Assembly (NCBI GenBank): GCA_023230585.1
Contig: JALNXB010000067.1
Span: 1-9,322 of the forward strand
Length of the DNA stretch: 9,322 nucleotides
Reading direction: 5' to 3'
Source of the DNA: a bacterium
GTDB lineage: Bacteria > Ratteibacteria > UBA8468 > B48-G9 > JAFGKM01
Notes under the pieces: generated by a model
Databases searched by the model: none
Seen by the model: the letters and a program-made list of their open reading frames with translations, nothing else
Told to the model about the DNA's origin: nothing
Part shown: one piece after another, positions 1-6,026 of the stretch
How positions within the stretch are numbered: position 1 is the first letter of the stretch
How the letters are laid out: every line of letters begins with the position of its first letter
Position numbers and translations under genes: made by a program

Positions 1-1
1 A

Positions 2-889
2 GTTTTAATTCGTAACGGCTACCTTATCGCTGAATGGAATTATGCTGGCCCTGCTTACACAAACGTAAGGGAAGGAGTACAGTCTTGCACCAAATCAATT
101 ACAAGTATGATGCTCGGGTTGGCAATCCAAGATGGCTTGCTTCCCAATGTTGACGCTAAAGTTAAAGAATATTGGCCTGACTTTGAAACAGGTCCTTACA
201 CTGATAAAATCACTTTTAGGCACCTTGTTACAATGACATCCGGAATGGCAACTGTAAGAAATTGGGGACTTGAATATTTTAACCCAGGTAATATGGAACC
301 AGGCAGAGAACATCGCTACCATAACGACCAACCTGTAGCCCTTGCGAAAGCTCTAACTTACCTTTACGGCAAGAGTTTAGAGGAAGTTATCAAAGAGAAG
401 GTTCTTCCGTATCTAAAAACTGATATGAAATGGGGTGTAGACGGTCAAATAAGAGTTGCAGATGGTACAGAAGTAACTCTTAACCATGGGTTGGGATACT
501 CTCAATGGACAGCGGAGGGACTTGCCAGAGTGGGACATCTTTACTTAAATAATGGTAGATGGAAAGATGAACAGATACTTGATGAGTCCTATGTAAAAGA
601 AAGTCTAACAGATATACCTGTCAAAATAATGCCTTACCGAAAAACTCAGACAGAAAAGAGTTTATCAAAGTTAGGTTACGGTTTTGGTTGGTGGACAGAT
701 AGAGGTAGAGATGTTAAGGTATGGGCAATGAGTGGTCATGGTGGGCAGTTCTGTCTTGTGATACCAGAGTATGGAGTGGTTATGAGCAAAGTAAACGATT
801 GGAAAAAAAGGCCTTTTATATCAAGAGGTGCTTTTACACCTATATTACTTGAATCTCTTAAAATTCAAGAGGAAAAACAAAAGAAGTAG
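2..889 (+). CDS. Serine hydrolase, beta-lactamase/S12 superfamily (5' end outside window)
   Basis: The frame is open from base 2, so the gene begins upstream; 295 residues and the stop are visible. Class C beta-lactamase-fold motifs appear in order. SCTK (bases 83-94) is the SxxK motif with the nucleophilic Ser and the general-base Lys. LVTMTSGM (about 224-247) is typical of the family. YHN (317-325) is the Y-x-N motif, and GHGGQ (733-747) stands where the KTG/HxG motif lies. The ATG at 107 cannot be the real start because the catalytic Ser lies before it. The tone of the sequence resembles esterase or 6-aminohexanoate-dimer-hydrolase-like members (COG1680) more than true beta-lactamases. Substrate and any signal peptide cannot be judged without the N-terminus. 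It is convergent with the minus-strand cluster across a repeat-filled gap. The family call is firm; the specific function is unknown. Confidence 0.9.
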   Translation, partial: VLIRNGYLIAEWNYAGPAYTNVREGVQSCTKSITSMMLGLAIQDGLLPNVDAKVKEYWPDFETGPYTDKITFRHLVTMTSGMATVRNWGLEYFNPGNMEPGREHRYHNDQPVALAKALTYLYGKSLEEVIKEKVLPYLKTDMKWGVDGQIRVADGTEVTLNHGLGYSQWTAEGLARVGHLYLNNGRWKDEQILDESYVKESLTDIPVKIMPYRKTQTEKSLSKLGYGFGWWTDRGRDVKVWAMSGHGGQFCLVIPEYGVVMSKVNDWKKRPFISRGAFTPILLESLKIQEEKQKK

Positions 890-938
890 ATAATCAAATG
901 CTGGACGATTGCCCTCTCCCCAAGGGGGCTTGTCTCGA

Positions 939-961
939 GTACCTCCGAGGGATTTATCCAG
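939..961. repeat. Short dispersed repeat copy A (CTCCGA-type)
   Basis: This 23-base stretch, with core CTCCGA followed by GG and TTTA, aligns without gaps at 16 of 23 positions to 9299-9321 at the other end of the window. Both copies lie just downstream of a gene's 3' end. This fits a diverged dispersed intergenic repeat. With only two copies visible, chance similarity is not excluded. Confidence 0.4.
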
Positions 962-1023
962 ATAGTTTTTGTGAGGAAGGCTTTTGCTTTACGCTTTTGT
1001 TTTTATACGTTACCCCCATTCCG

Positions 1024-1066
1024 TCTTTGCGAGCGCCTCTAAGCGTGGCAATCTCGCCGAAGGCGG
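1024..1066. repeat. TGCGAG...GGCAATCTC palindromic intergenic repeat
   Basis: TTGC (1027-1030) pairs with GCAA (1048-1051), and CGC (1034-1036) pairs with GCG (1043-1045). A second small hairpin, CGCC-GAA-GGCG (1055-1065), follows directly. The pattern of TTGCGAGCG, then AAGCGTGGCAATCTC, resembles the TTGCGAG/GCAATCTC intergenic palindromes found in many copies in diverse bacterial genomes. That match is from memory of such repeats, not from a search. This copy looks degraded. Confidence 0.55.
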
Positions 1067-1256
1067 AAAAGGAATGCACCTTCTTTGCCCTCTACCCTTG
1101 AGGATGTTTGGGGTAGTAAGTCCCCAAGAGTTTGCAGAGAGTTTAATGGGATGAGGCTTGTCCGTCGAAGCTTGCATTGTAGCGTAGGTGAAGGGGCTGT
1201 TAGCAACCTGAGAGAAAACGAAAGACGTAATGATGAAAAATCAGACTTACTAAGTA

Positions 1257-1285
1257 TGTCATTCCGGACTTGATCCGGAATCTCG
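1257..1285. repeat. ATTCCGGA-CTTGA-TCCGGAAT palindromic repeat
   Basis: A perfect 8-bp inverted repeat (1261-1268 with 1274-1281) encloses a 5-base loop, within the longer context GTCATTCCGG...GGAATCTCG. This context matches a widespread family of small intergenic palindromes seen in many bacteria. On the plus strand it is followed four bases later by TTTTT (1286-1290), so it could also act as a weak intrinsic terminator for readthrough from the upstream serine hydrolase gene. Repeat identity is more secure than the terminator role. Confidence 0.65.
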
Positions 1286-1332
1286 TTTTTCTTGCTACCA
1301 GCGCGGATTACATTAGAGAACCTGAAACAAGT

Positions 1333-2175
1333 TTAGGATTTGATATACCTGTCAAAGAAAGAGGTTATCATATTGGGTATTTCAGGGAAAAGGAACTCTT
1401 CCCCACCATGTCCTGCGTTCTCTATTATATGTAAATAGGAGGCAACTTCTGCTTTGAGGAGTTCCTGATGTAAAGTTCTGCTAAGAGATACATCCACCAC
1501 TGCGTCTTTATCTCCGTGAATCAACAGAGTTGGAGAGGATTTCTTGCTTACATAGTTTACAGGGCTTGCTTGTCTGGCAACCTCTGCTTTCTCTTCCAGT
1601 GTTCCTCCTATCAGTTTTTCAACAGCCGGTAATATGTGCAAAGCGCCCCTTGAGCGGATAGTATCTATTAGCCCGGATATAGAGCCGGAGCCATAGAAAT
1701 TGCATACTGCTTGTACTGAGCTCAAAAAATTAAGATTTTCTTCTGTATCAAACTTTTTTTCATCTTCTGTTGTGCCCAGAAGAGAAGCAAGATGCCCTCC
1801 GGCTGAATGTCCGCAAACCCCTATCTTTTCAGTCTTTAGATTGAATCTTTCTCTGTTGGCTCTAATAAAACGGACAGCAGCTTTACAGTCTTCCAGTTGT
1901 GCCGGGAAAGGGGCAATATTTGTAAGACGGTAATCTATGCTTACAATGGAATATCCTTGTTCAAGAAGAAAGAAGATAGAAGTAGAACTCTTTCTTGTAC
2001 CATTCTCCCAGGCTCCTCCGTGTATATATATTATAGGAGGGCGCGGTTCTTTTGAAGGACCAAAAGAATAGATGTTCATCAAAAGGGTGGTCTGGTCTAC
2101 CTTCTTATATTCAATATCTCTGATTACCTGAGTTTTTTCTAATAAATCATACCCAAAACCTTTATTATTATTCAT
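1333..2175 (-). CDS. Alpha/beta-hydrolase esterase (BD-FAE / Aes-like)
   Basis: A 280-residue alpha/beta-hydrolase with a complete active site. HGGAW (52-56) is the oxyanion hole, GHSAG (122-126) carries nucleophile Ser124, HGDKDAVVD holds the likely acid Asp224, and NAGHGG holds His256. The run DYRL...APFPAQLEDCKAAVRF before the nucleophile is typical of carboxylesterase/feruloyl-esterase-like (BD-FAE) proteins, so a small ester substrate is likely but cannot be named. There is no signal peptide, so it is probably cytoplasmic. The start at 2175 is preferred over an upstream in-frame ATG at 2241: it is preceded by AGGA six bases upstream (and AAGGAG further up), and it overlaps the hisD stop by only eight bases, suggesting coupled translation as the last gene of the cluster. 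There is no biochemical link to histidine synthesis. Confidence 0.9.
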   Translation of the reverse strand: MNNNKGFGYDLLEKTQVIRDIEYKKVDQTTLLMNIYSFGPSKEPRPPIIYIHGGAWENGTRKSSTSIFFLLEQGYSIVSIDYRLTNIAPFPAQLEDCKAAVRFIRANRERFNLKTEKIGVCGHSAGGHLASLLGTTEDEKKFDTEENLNFLSSVQAVCNFYGSGSISGLIDTIRSRGALHILPAVEKLIGGTLEEKAEVARQASPVNYVSKKSSPTLLIHGDKDAVVDVSLSRTLHQELLKAEVASYLHIIENAGHGGEEFLFPEIPNMITSFFDRYIKS

Positions 2176-3385
2176 TCTTTTTCCTATTACTCCTTGCAGA
2201 TAAAGATTCAGAGTGGTAAACCAACCCTTCAGTATCAGCAAGAGTTTTCATTGACTCTTGATTATCATCATAAAAACTTTGTTCTGCCTTTATTACAGCA
2301 TATTTTCTTAAAAAAGTGTAAACAGAAAGACCAGAAGCAAACCTTGCAGTTCTACCTGTAGGCAAAACATGGCTTGGTCCAGCAAAATAATCTCCGAGAG
2401 CTGCAGGGGAATGATTCCCTAAAAGTATAGTCCCAGCTATAGCTTTTGTAGATATTTCTTCAGGGTTTTTACACATAACTTGAAGATGTTCAGGGCTTAT
2501 CAAATTTATAATATTAAGTGCCTCTTTTTTTGTTTTCACATATATCCAAAAACCTGTCTTTACGTTGGCAGATATTTTCTTACCGAGCTGTTCAGAGGTT
2601 GTAATTAAAAAAACTTTACTATCTGTATGCTCACCTTGGGCAAGTAGGTCTTTTTTTACAAAATCTATATCAGCGGAAGAATCTGCAAATATTGCAACTT
2701 CGCTTGGACCTGCAGGTAGATCTATCCCTACTGTCCCATAAAGGAGTTTTTTTGCCGTATCAACATATTTATTGCCCGGACCAGTTATTAAATCAACTTG
2801 AGGCATTGTTTCTGTACCGTAGGCAAAAGCAGCTATCGCTTGAGCTCCTCCCATTGCAAAAATATCTTTAAGCCCTAACAGCCCGAGCGTACCCAATATA
2901 GATGGGTGGATTTTTTTGTTACTGGTAGGCGGGCTTGCAACGTATATCTTTTTTACTCCTGCTACAATCGCCGGAACACAAGTCATAATAAGAGTAGATA
3001 ACAACGGTGATTGACCTGCTGGAACATACACTCCAACCTTCTCTATAGGAGAAAATTTGTATTCTAAAGTTAACCCTTTTTCTTTAATCTTAAAGTCTGA
3101 AGGTAATTGATTTTTATGGTATTTCTCTACTCTTTTTATAACAACCTTAATAGATTTTTTTAACTGAACATCAAGATTTTTTTCAGCTTCATTAATTTCC
3201 GATATAGGAATTTTTATAGATTGCAGGTCTATACCATCAAATTTTTTCGTCAAAGATAAGAGTGCTTTATCTCCATCTTGCCTAACACTATCAATTATAG
3301 TTTTAACCGATACCTCTACGTTTTTATCAGGAACAGAGGTTGTGTTAACAATCTTTTTTAGTTCTTTCAAACTTATTTTTTTCAT
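2168..3385 (-). CDS. hisD: Histidinol dehydrogenase
   Basis: HisD catalyses the last two oxidations of histidine synthesis, L-histidinol to L-histidine, using two NAD+. The 405-residue product shows GVYVPAGQSP (118-127), the TGPGNKYVDTAKK run (201-213), DLPAGPSE (222-229) and SPEHLQVM (297-304). By alignment to E. coli HisD, the zinc ligands are Gln250, His253, Asp332 and His391, and the catalytic pair is Glu299-His300. All are present. The protein is shorter than the usual roughly 430 residues: the His253-Glu299 interval is about 18 residues shorter than in E. coli, whereas other intervals match. The ATG overlaps the rpe stop as ATGA (3382-3385) with only a weak Shine-Dalgarno, which suggests translational coupling. 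No other his genes are in the window, so the pathway is split across the genome. Confidence 0.95.
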   Translation of the reverse strand: MKKISLKELKKIVNTTSVPDKNVEVSVKTIIDSVRQDGDKALLSLTKKFDGIDLQSIKIPISEINEAEKNLDVQLKKSIKVVIKRVEKYHKNQLPSDFKIKEKGLTLEYKFSPIEKVGVYVPAGQSPLLSTLIMTCVPAIVAGVKKIYVASPPTSNKKIHPSILGTLGLLGLKDIFAMGGAQAIAAFAYGTETMPQVDLITGPGNKYVDTAKKLLYGTVGIDLPAGPSEVAIFADSSADIDFVKKDLLAQGEHTDSKVFLITTSEQLGKKISANVKTGFWIYVKTKKEALNIINLISPEHLQVMCKNPEEISTKAIAGTILLGNHSPAALGDYFAGPSHVLPTGRTARFASGLSVYTFLRKYAVIKAEQSFYDDNQESMKTLADTEGLVYHSESLSARSNRKKNE

Positions 3386-4029
3386 CTCAAACTCTCAATA
3401 GGTTTACTATAATCAGGTTGTTTAAATATGTATGAACCAGCAACAAGTATCTCAACACCTGCTTCTTTTACAATTTTGGCAGTTTCTTCATTAATTCCGC
3501 CGTCTATCTGTATCTCATATCGGTAATTGTTTTCTCTTTTCATTTCTGCAAGTTTAGATATTTTAGGCACCACCTCTCCCATAAACTTTTGACCTCCAAA
3601 CCCAGGGTTTACGCTCATTATAAGTATCTGGTCAACTATGTTGAGCAATGGATAGATTGATTCTACAGGGGTTGGTGGATTAACAACGATACAAGCTTTT
3701 TTACCATATTGCTGTATATCTTTAATTATTGATTTATGGTTCAGGTCTACTTCTATATGTATACCAATTATATCAGAACCAGCGTCTGCAAAGTTTTTCC
3801 AGTACTTTTGTGGCTCACTAATCATAAGATGAGTATCAAAAGGTAGTGTAGAATATTTTCTGACAGATTCAATAACCATAGGTCCAAAGGTTATGTTAGG
3901 AACAAAATGTCCGTCCATAACATCAAAATGTATCATATCCGCACCAGCACCAGAAATTCTTTTAACCTCTTCCCCAAGAATACTAAAATCCGAAGACAAC
4001 ATAGACGGGGATATTTTTATTTTTTGCAT
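3382..4029 (-). CDS. rpe: Ribulose-phosphate 3-epimerase
   Basis: Rpe interconverts D-ribulose 5-phosphate and D-xylulose 5-phosphate in the pentose phosphate pathway, in the cytoplasm. The 215-residue TIM-barrel protein has the family signatures: ISPSMLSSDF (6-15), HFDVMDGHFVPN (34-45), THLMI (66-70), MSVNPGFGGQKF (138-149) and IDGGI (175-179). Metal ligands His34, Asp36, His67 and Asp176 are present; Asp36 and Asp176 are the acid/base pair. Length is normal for the family. The ATG at 4029 is chosen because GGAGG lies seven bases upstream. An in-frame GTG at 4047 would add six residues but abuts the preceding stop and lacks its own ribosome site. It sits between the ArfB-like gene (18-base gap) and hisD (4-base overlap). 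Confidence 0.95.
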   Translation of the reverse strand: MQKIKISPSMLSSDFSILGEEVKRISGAGADMIHFDVMDGHFVPNITFGPMVIESVRKYSTLPFDTHLMISEPQKYWKNFADAGSDIIGIHIEVDLNHKSIIKDIQQYGKKACIVVNPPTPVESIYPLLNIVDQILIMSVNPGFGGQKFMGEVVPKISKLAEMKRENNYRYEIQIDGGINEETAKIVKEAGVEILVAGSYIFKQPDYSKPIESLR

Positions 4030-4036
4030 ATTCGAA

Positions 4037-4041
4037 CCTCC
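4037..4041 (-). promoter_or_regulatory. Shine-Dalgarno GGAGG of rpe
   Basis: A perfect GGAGG on the minus strand lies seven bases before the ATG at 4029. It decides the rpe start in favour of 4029 over the GTG at 4047, which lies upstream of this site. Confidence 0.8.
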
Positions 4042-4047
4042 ATTCAC

Positions 4048-4374
4048 TTATTCAACATCCTTTACATCAACTTTTTTTCTCAATTTTTTCTTTTCTGAAG
4101 TTAATCTTTTATTTCTTAATTCTTTCTCTCTAACATATTTAGGTTTTCTTGTTGAAATCCTCTTCTTTTTGACCTGCTTAGATATTCTAATTTTTTCAAT
4201 AAGCCGTTTAAGCGCTTTTTCTCTATTTCTCGCTTGAGAAGTATATTCTGTTGCTCTTGCAGTTAATCCGGTAGGAATATGTACGACCTTAACAGATGTT
4301 TCTTTCTTATTTTTTCGTTGCCCTCCAGGCCCTCTGCTTTTATAGAAAAAGAATTCAATTTCGTTCTGTTTCAT
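4048..4374 (-). CDS. RF-1 domain (GGQ) protein, ArfB-like ribosome rescue factor
   Basis: A 108-residue protein with the class-I release-factor catalytic loop, SRGPGGQRKNK (13-23), whose GGQ (17-19) triggers peptidyl-tRNA hydrolysis on the ribosome. It is far too short for RF1 or RF2 and has no codon-recognition domain. After the RF-1 domain, the C-terminal third (about 67-102) is extremely Lys/Arg-rich, like the tail of ArfB (YaeJ) that enters the empty mRNA channel of stalled ribosomes. The likely role is therefore rescue of non-stop ribosomes; a mitochondrial mtRF-R/C12orf65-like or PrfH-like role is an alternative. The ATG at 4374 starts just before the conserved domain but has no clear Shine-Dalgarno; a TTG at 4419 is also in frame but overlaps the putative -10. 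It is the first gene of the minus-strand cluster. Confidence 0.82.
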   Translation of the reverse strand: MKQNEIEFFFYKSRGPGGQRKNKKETSVKVVHIPTGLTARATEYTSQARNREKALKRLIEKIRISKQVKKKRISTRKPKYVREKELRNKRLTSEKKKLRKKVDVKDVE

Positions 4375-4410
4375 TGTTCTGTTTACTGTAATGAATGATT
4401 TTGTTACTAC

Positions 4411-4439
4411 ATTATACAATAACGTAGCGGCAATTAAAA
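4411..4439 (-). promoter_or_regulatory. Possible sigma-70 promoter for the ArfB-like/rpe/hisD cluster
   Basis: A consensus TATAAT on the minus strand (4416 to 4411) lies 36 bases upstream of the ATG at 4374. A 17-base spacer leads to TTTTAA (4439 to 4434), which matches only three of six -35 consensus positions. Transcription would start near 4404, giving a roughly 30-nt leader without a Shine-Dalgarno. The position, between the kinase stop and the next gene, supports a promoter; the weak -35 lowers confidence. Confidence 0.4.
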
Positions 4440-4465
4440 AGAAAAAACAAATATACGATTATTTG
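4436..4465 (-). terminator. Weak AT-rich terminator-like hairpin after the kinase gene
   Basis: Reading the minus strand, CAAATA (4465-4460) and TATTTG (4453-4448) form a 6-bp stem with loop ATCGTA. It is followed at once by TTTTTTC and TTTTT. The kinase stop codon lies within the hairpin. The stem is entirely A/T except one pair, so any termination would be partial. It fits with the downstream promoter in separating the kinase from the cluster. Confidence 0.35.
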
Positions 4466-5433
4466 CAGGCCTCAATGATAGCGACTTTCTCTTGTTCAAC
4501 GGCTTCAACCATATCAAGAAGTTTCTTATCCAGCATTCTAACCTTGTCAGTTCCTTCTACCTTCCTCATTGCTCTTACTCTTGAACCGATAAAGAATTCT
4601 TTAATGGCAGAAGGCAGGGCTTCAGCGTCTGCTTGTGTAAAAATAAACTCCTTTTTGTATGAACTTATGAATTGTTTGATTTTTTTGATATCAATTTTGC
4701 ACGGTTGTACAAGAGACCATATATTATTTCCGTCAAGTTCTTGTCGTCTTTCAAAGCAGAAATATACCAACCCTCTTGATATATCATACAGAGTGTTCTG
4801 GTAAGATGCCCAATCAAAATCGAATATGCCTCCCACAATATTGTTTTTGAATTTTATGTTTGCGCTTGTGTAATCTCCATGTGTTATTGAATGAGTGAGG
4901 TTTTTTACGGAAAAACTTTCAATAAGGGTATCAAGTAGTTCAATACACTTGCTAACGGTTTCTTGCTTATAAAAAATTTTAGGATGCTTATTTATAGTTT
5001 TTAACAACTCAGTTTTTATCTCAGACGACATAAATTCCCGTTTCCAGTTTTTCTTTCCTTCTGGAACAAAATCTTTCAATATCCTGTGCATTTTCCCGAG
5101 TGTTTCAGCAGCATGCTCCATCTGTTCCCTATTTCCTTGAGAAAATGTATTTAGGTTTTCAATATATTCAGATAGTTCGTATTCCGCTTCCATAGAATAT
5201 GAAGGAACAACGACAGGCAGCCCGTTTTTTGAAAGATACCTTATTACAGAAAGGTCAAAAAGAAGAACCTGAACGGGTGTGAATTCTTTGCGTCTTTTCT
5301 TCAACAGATACCTTTTCCCTGAATATGTGAAAAGATACTTTGGGGAACCAGTTCCACCTCCCACTGAGATATTGGTGGGGGTTTTTATCCCGAAATATTC
5401 AAGTATTCTGTGCACCACGCTCTCTTTTTCCAT
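4459..5433 (-). CDS. Phosphotransferase of the APH / homoserine-kinase-II fold, substrate unknown
   Basis: A 324-residue protein of the aminoglycoside-phosphotransferase/choline-kinase-like fold. THGDYTSANIKF (184-195) carries the catalytic-loop Asp187 and the metal-binding Asn192, and IFDFDWA (203-209) carries the metal-binding Asp205, so the kinase core is intact. An N-lobe Lys-rich strand (YLLKKRRK, 42-49) probably includes the ATP-contacting Lys. The family (COG2334/APH) includes homoserine kinase II, SrkA, CotS-like and methylthioribose or aminoglycoside kinases; nothing here selects one. It is not a GHMP kinase, so it is not IspE despite being next to ispF. AGGG precedes the ATG by nine bases. 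It is divergent from ispF across 84 bases and upstream of the minus-strand cluster. Chromosomal context gives no reason to call it a resistance gene. Confidence 0.8.
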   Translation of the reverse strand: MEKESVVHRILEYFGIKTPTNISVGGGTGSPKYLFTYSGKRYLLKKRRKEFTPVQVLLFDLSVIRYLSKNGLPVVVPSYSMEAEYELSEYIENLNTFSQGNREQMEHAAETLGKMHRILKDFVPEGKKNWKREFMSSEIKTELLKTINKHPKIFYKQETVSKCIELLDTLIESFSVKNLTHSITHGDYTSANIKFKNNIVGGIFDFDWASYQNTLYDISRGLVYFCFERRQELDGNNIWSLVQPCKIDIKKIKQFISSYKKEFIFTQADAEALPSAIKEFFIGSRVRAMRKVEGTDKVRMLDKKLLDMVEAVEQEKVAIIEACK

Positions 5434-5480
5434 TTTAATTATCCCTGAAAATGTCTTTATTGTAGAAATTCTAACATTTT

Positions 5481-5509
5481 TTGCCTTTAATTGCTACATA
5501 TATTATAAT
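5481..5509 (+). promoter_or_regulatory. Sigma-70-type promoter of ispF (predicted leaderless)
   Basis: TTGCCT (5481-5486, four of six consensus positions) is separated by exactly 17 bases from a perfect TATAAT (5504-5509). Normal -10 to start spacing puts the transcription start at about 5515-5518, essentially on the ispF ATG (5518). No Shine-Dalgarno lies before that ATG, which agrees with a leaderless message. It would drive ispF, the M23 peptidase and the fusion gene. Confidence 0.7.
5502..5507 (-). promoter_or_regulatory. Possible minus-strand -10 sharing the ispF -10
   Basis: TATTATAATA (5501-5510) is its own reverse complement, so a perfect TATAAT is also read on the minus strand (5507 to 5502), pointing at the kinase gene. 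The corresponding -35 would lie inside ispF around 5525-5530 (TACCGA) and is poor. TAGAAT (5473-5468) and TACAAT (5464-5459) on the minus strand are alternative -10 boxes for the kinase, also without good -35 partners. Confidence 0.3.
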
Positions 5510-5517
5510 ACTTTCTT

Positions 5518-5994
5518 ATGAGAATCGGTACAGGTTTTGATATCCATAGATTTGCAGAAGGCAGAAAGTTCATACTTGGCGGAGTAAGCATCCCTTTTGA
5601 AAAAGGGTTGTTAGGTCATAGCGATGGCGATGTTCTCCTCCACTCTCTTTCTGACGCTATATTGGGAGCAATGGGAAAACCTGATATCGGATACTATTTT
5701 CCTGATACCGATCAAAGCTTGAAAGGGCTTGATAGTATGCTCATTTTGGAAAAAGCATTATCGATAATGGAGTCTGAAAGTTTTCAAATAGAAAACTTAG
5801 ATGTTGTTCTTATATGTGAGAAACCAAAGTTGCTACCTTTTTTTGGATATATCAGAGAAAAGCTCTCTACAGTAATGAACATTTCAGAGAGCAGAATAGG
5901 CTTGAAAGCTAAAACTTTTGAGAGAATAGGTGATATAGGTAGCGGGGTTGCCTGTGCCTGCCTTGTCTCAGTTCTTCTTGCCGAAAAGGGATAG
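5518..5994 (+). CDS. ispF: 2-C-methyl-D-erythritol 2,4-cyclodiphosphate synthase
   Basis: IspF converts CDP-ME 2-phosphate to MEcPP, releasing CMP, in the MEP route to isoprenoid precursors; it acts as a cytoplasmic trimer with active sites at subunit interfaces. The 158-residue product starts MRIGTGFDIH with metal ligands Asp8 and His10. It continues with LGHSDGDVLLHSLSDA (32-47), which includes the third ligand His42, and KAKTFERIG (130-138) with Thr133. Numbering runs parallel to the E. coli enzyme. The C-terminus departs from the usual G-R-G-E-G: here it is GSGVAC, and the positions equivalent to E. coli Phe139, Arg142 and Glu149 are Asp, Ser and Leu. It is a single-domain IspF, not an IspDF fusion, and no ispD is present. 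The M23 gene follows after 32 bases, probably cotranscribed. Confidence 0.96.
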   Translation: MRIGTGFDIHRFAEGRKFILGGVSIPFEKGLLGHSDGDVLLHSLSDAILGAMGKPDIGYYFPDTDQSLKGLDSMLILEKALSIMESESFQIENLDVVLICEKPKLLPFFGYIREKLSTVMNISESRIGLKAKTFERIGDIGSGVACACLVSVLLAEKG

Positions 5995-6015
5995 TTTTTT
6001 CGCGCAATAACTACC

Positions 6016-6021
6016 GGGAGG
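6016..6021 (+). promoter_or_regulatory. Shine-Dalgarno GGGAGG supporting a TTG start
   Basis: GGGAGG lies five bases before TTG at 6027. It supports that TTG as the start of the M23 peptidase; the first in-frame ATG (6051) lies too far downstream and would clip the basic residues before the membrane anchor. Confidence 0.75.
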
Positions 6022-6026
6022 TCTTT

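Larger units (their letters stand above)
890..1332. other. Gene-poor convergent intergenic region filled with repeat debris
   Basis: These 443 bases lie between two convergent genes and look unlike the flanking coding DNA: more GC-rich, with several short inverted repeats. Visible pieces are GCCC/GGGC arms (911-914/926-929), a CTCCGA-type repeat (939-961), a short direct repeat GCTTTTG (980-986 and 993-999), a TGCGAG...GGCAATCTC palindrome (1024-1053), CGCC-GAA-GGCG (1055-1065), TTGGGG/CCCCAA arms (1108-1113/1122-1127) and the ATTCCGGA palindrome (1261-1281). Short open frames exist, but none has a Shine-Dalgarno sequence plus a recognisable protein. The best reading is an accumulation site for small palindromic elements in a place where insertion harms nothing. 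Confidence 0.7.

Noticed and set aside
107..109. ATG as the start of the serine hydrolase
   Set aside because: The SxxK catalytic motif lies in frame upstream at 83-94, so the gene starts outside the window.
898..1101. Short plus-strand open frame in the repeat region
   Set aside because: It lies on palindromic repeats, has no Shine-Dalgarno, and its Cys/Pro-rich product resembles no protein.
1085..1273. Short plus-strand open frame ending inside the ATTCCGGA palindrome
   Set aside because: Its last codons come from the repeat itself and no domain is visible; it is a by-product of repeat sequence.
890..1332. CRISPR array or small RNA gene
   Set aside because: The repeats are not regularly spaced or identical, and no promoter-hairpin-terminator arrangement typical of a small RNA was found.
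2176..2241. Upstream start for the alpha/beta-hydrolase
   Set aside because: It would overlap hisD by 74 bases and add residues with no family match; the ATG at 2175 has AGGA six bases upstream.
4030..4047. GTG at 4047 as the rpe start
   Set aside because: The GGAGG at 4037-4041 lies within the extra segment and is correctly spaced for the ATG at 4029.
4459..5433. Kinase as IspE of the MEP pathway because it neighbours ispF
   Set aside because: IspE is a GHMP kinase; this protein has the HGDxxxxN and DFD motifs of the APH fold.
4459..5433. Aminoglycoside resistance gene
   Set aside because: Only the broad fold is shared; the context is chromosomal housekeeping with no mobile element.
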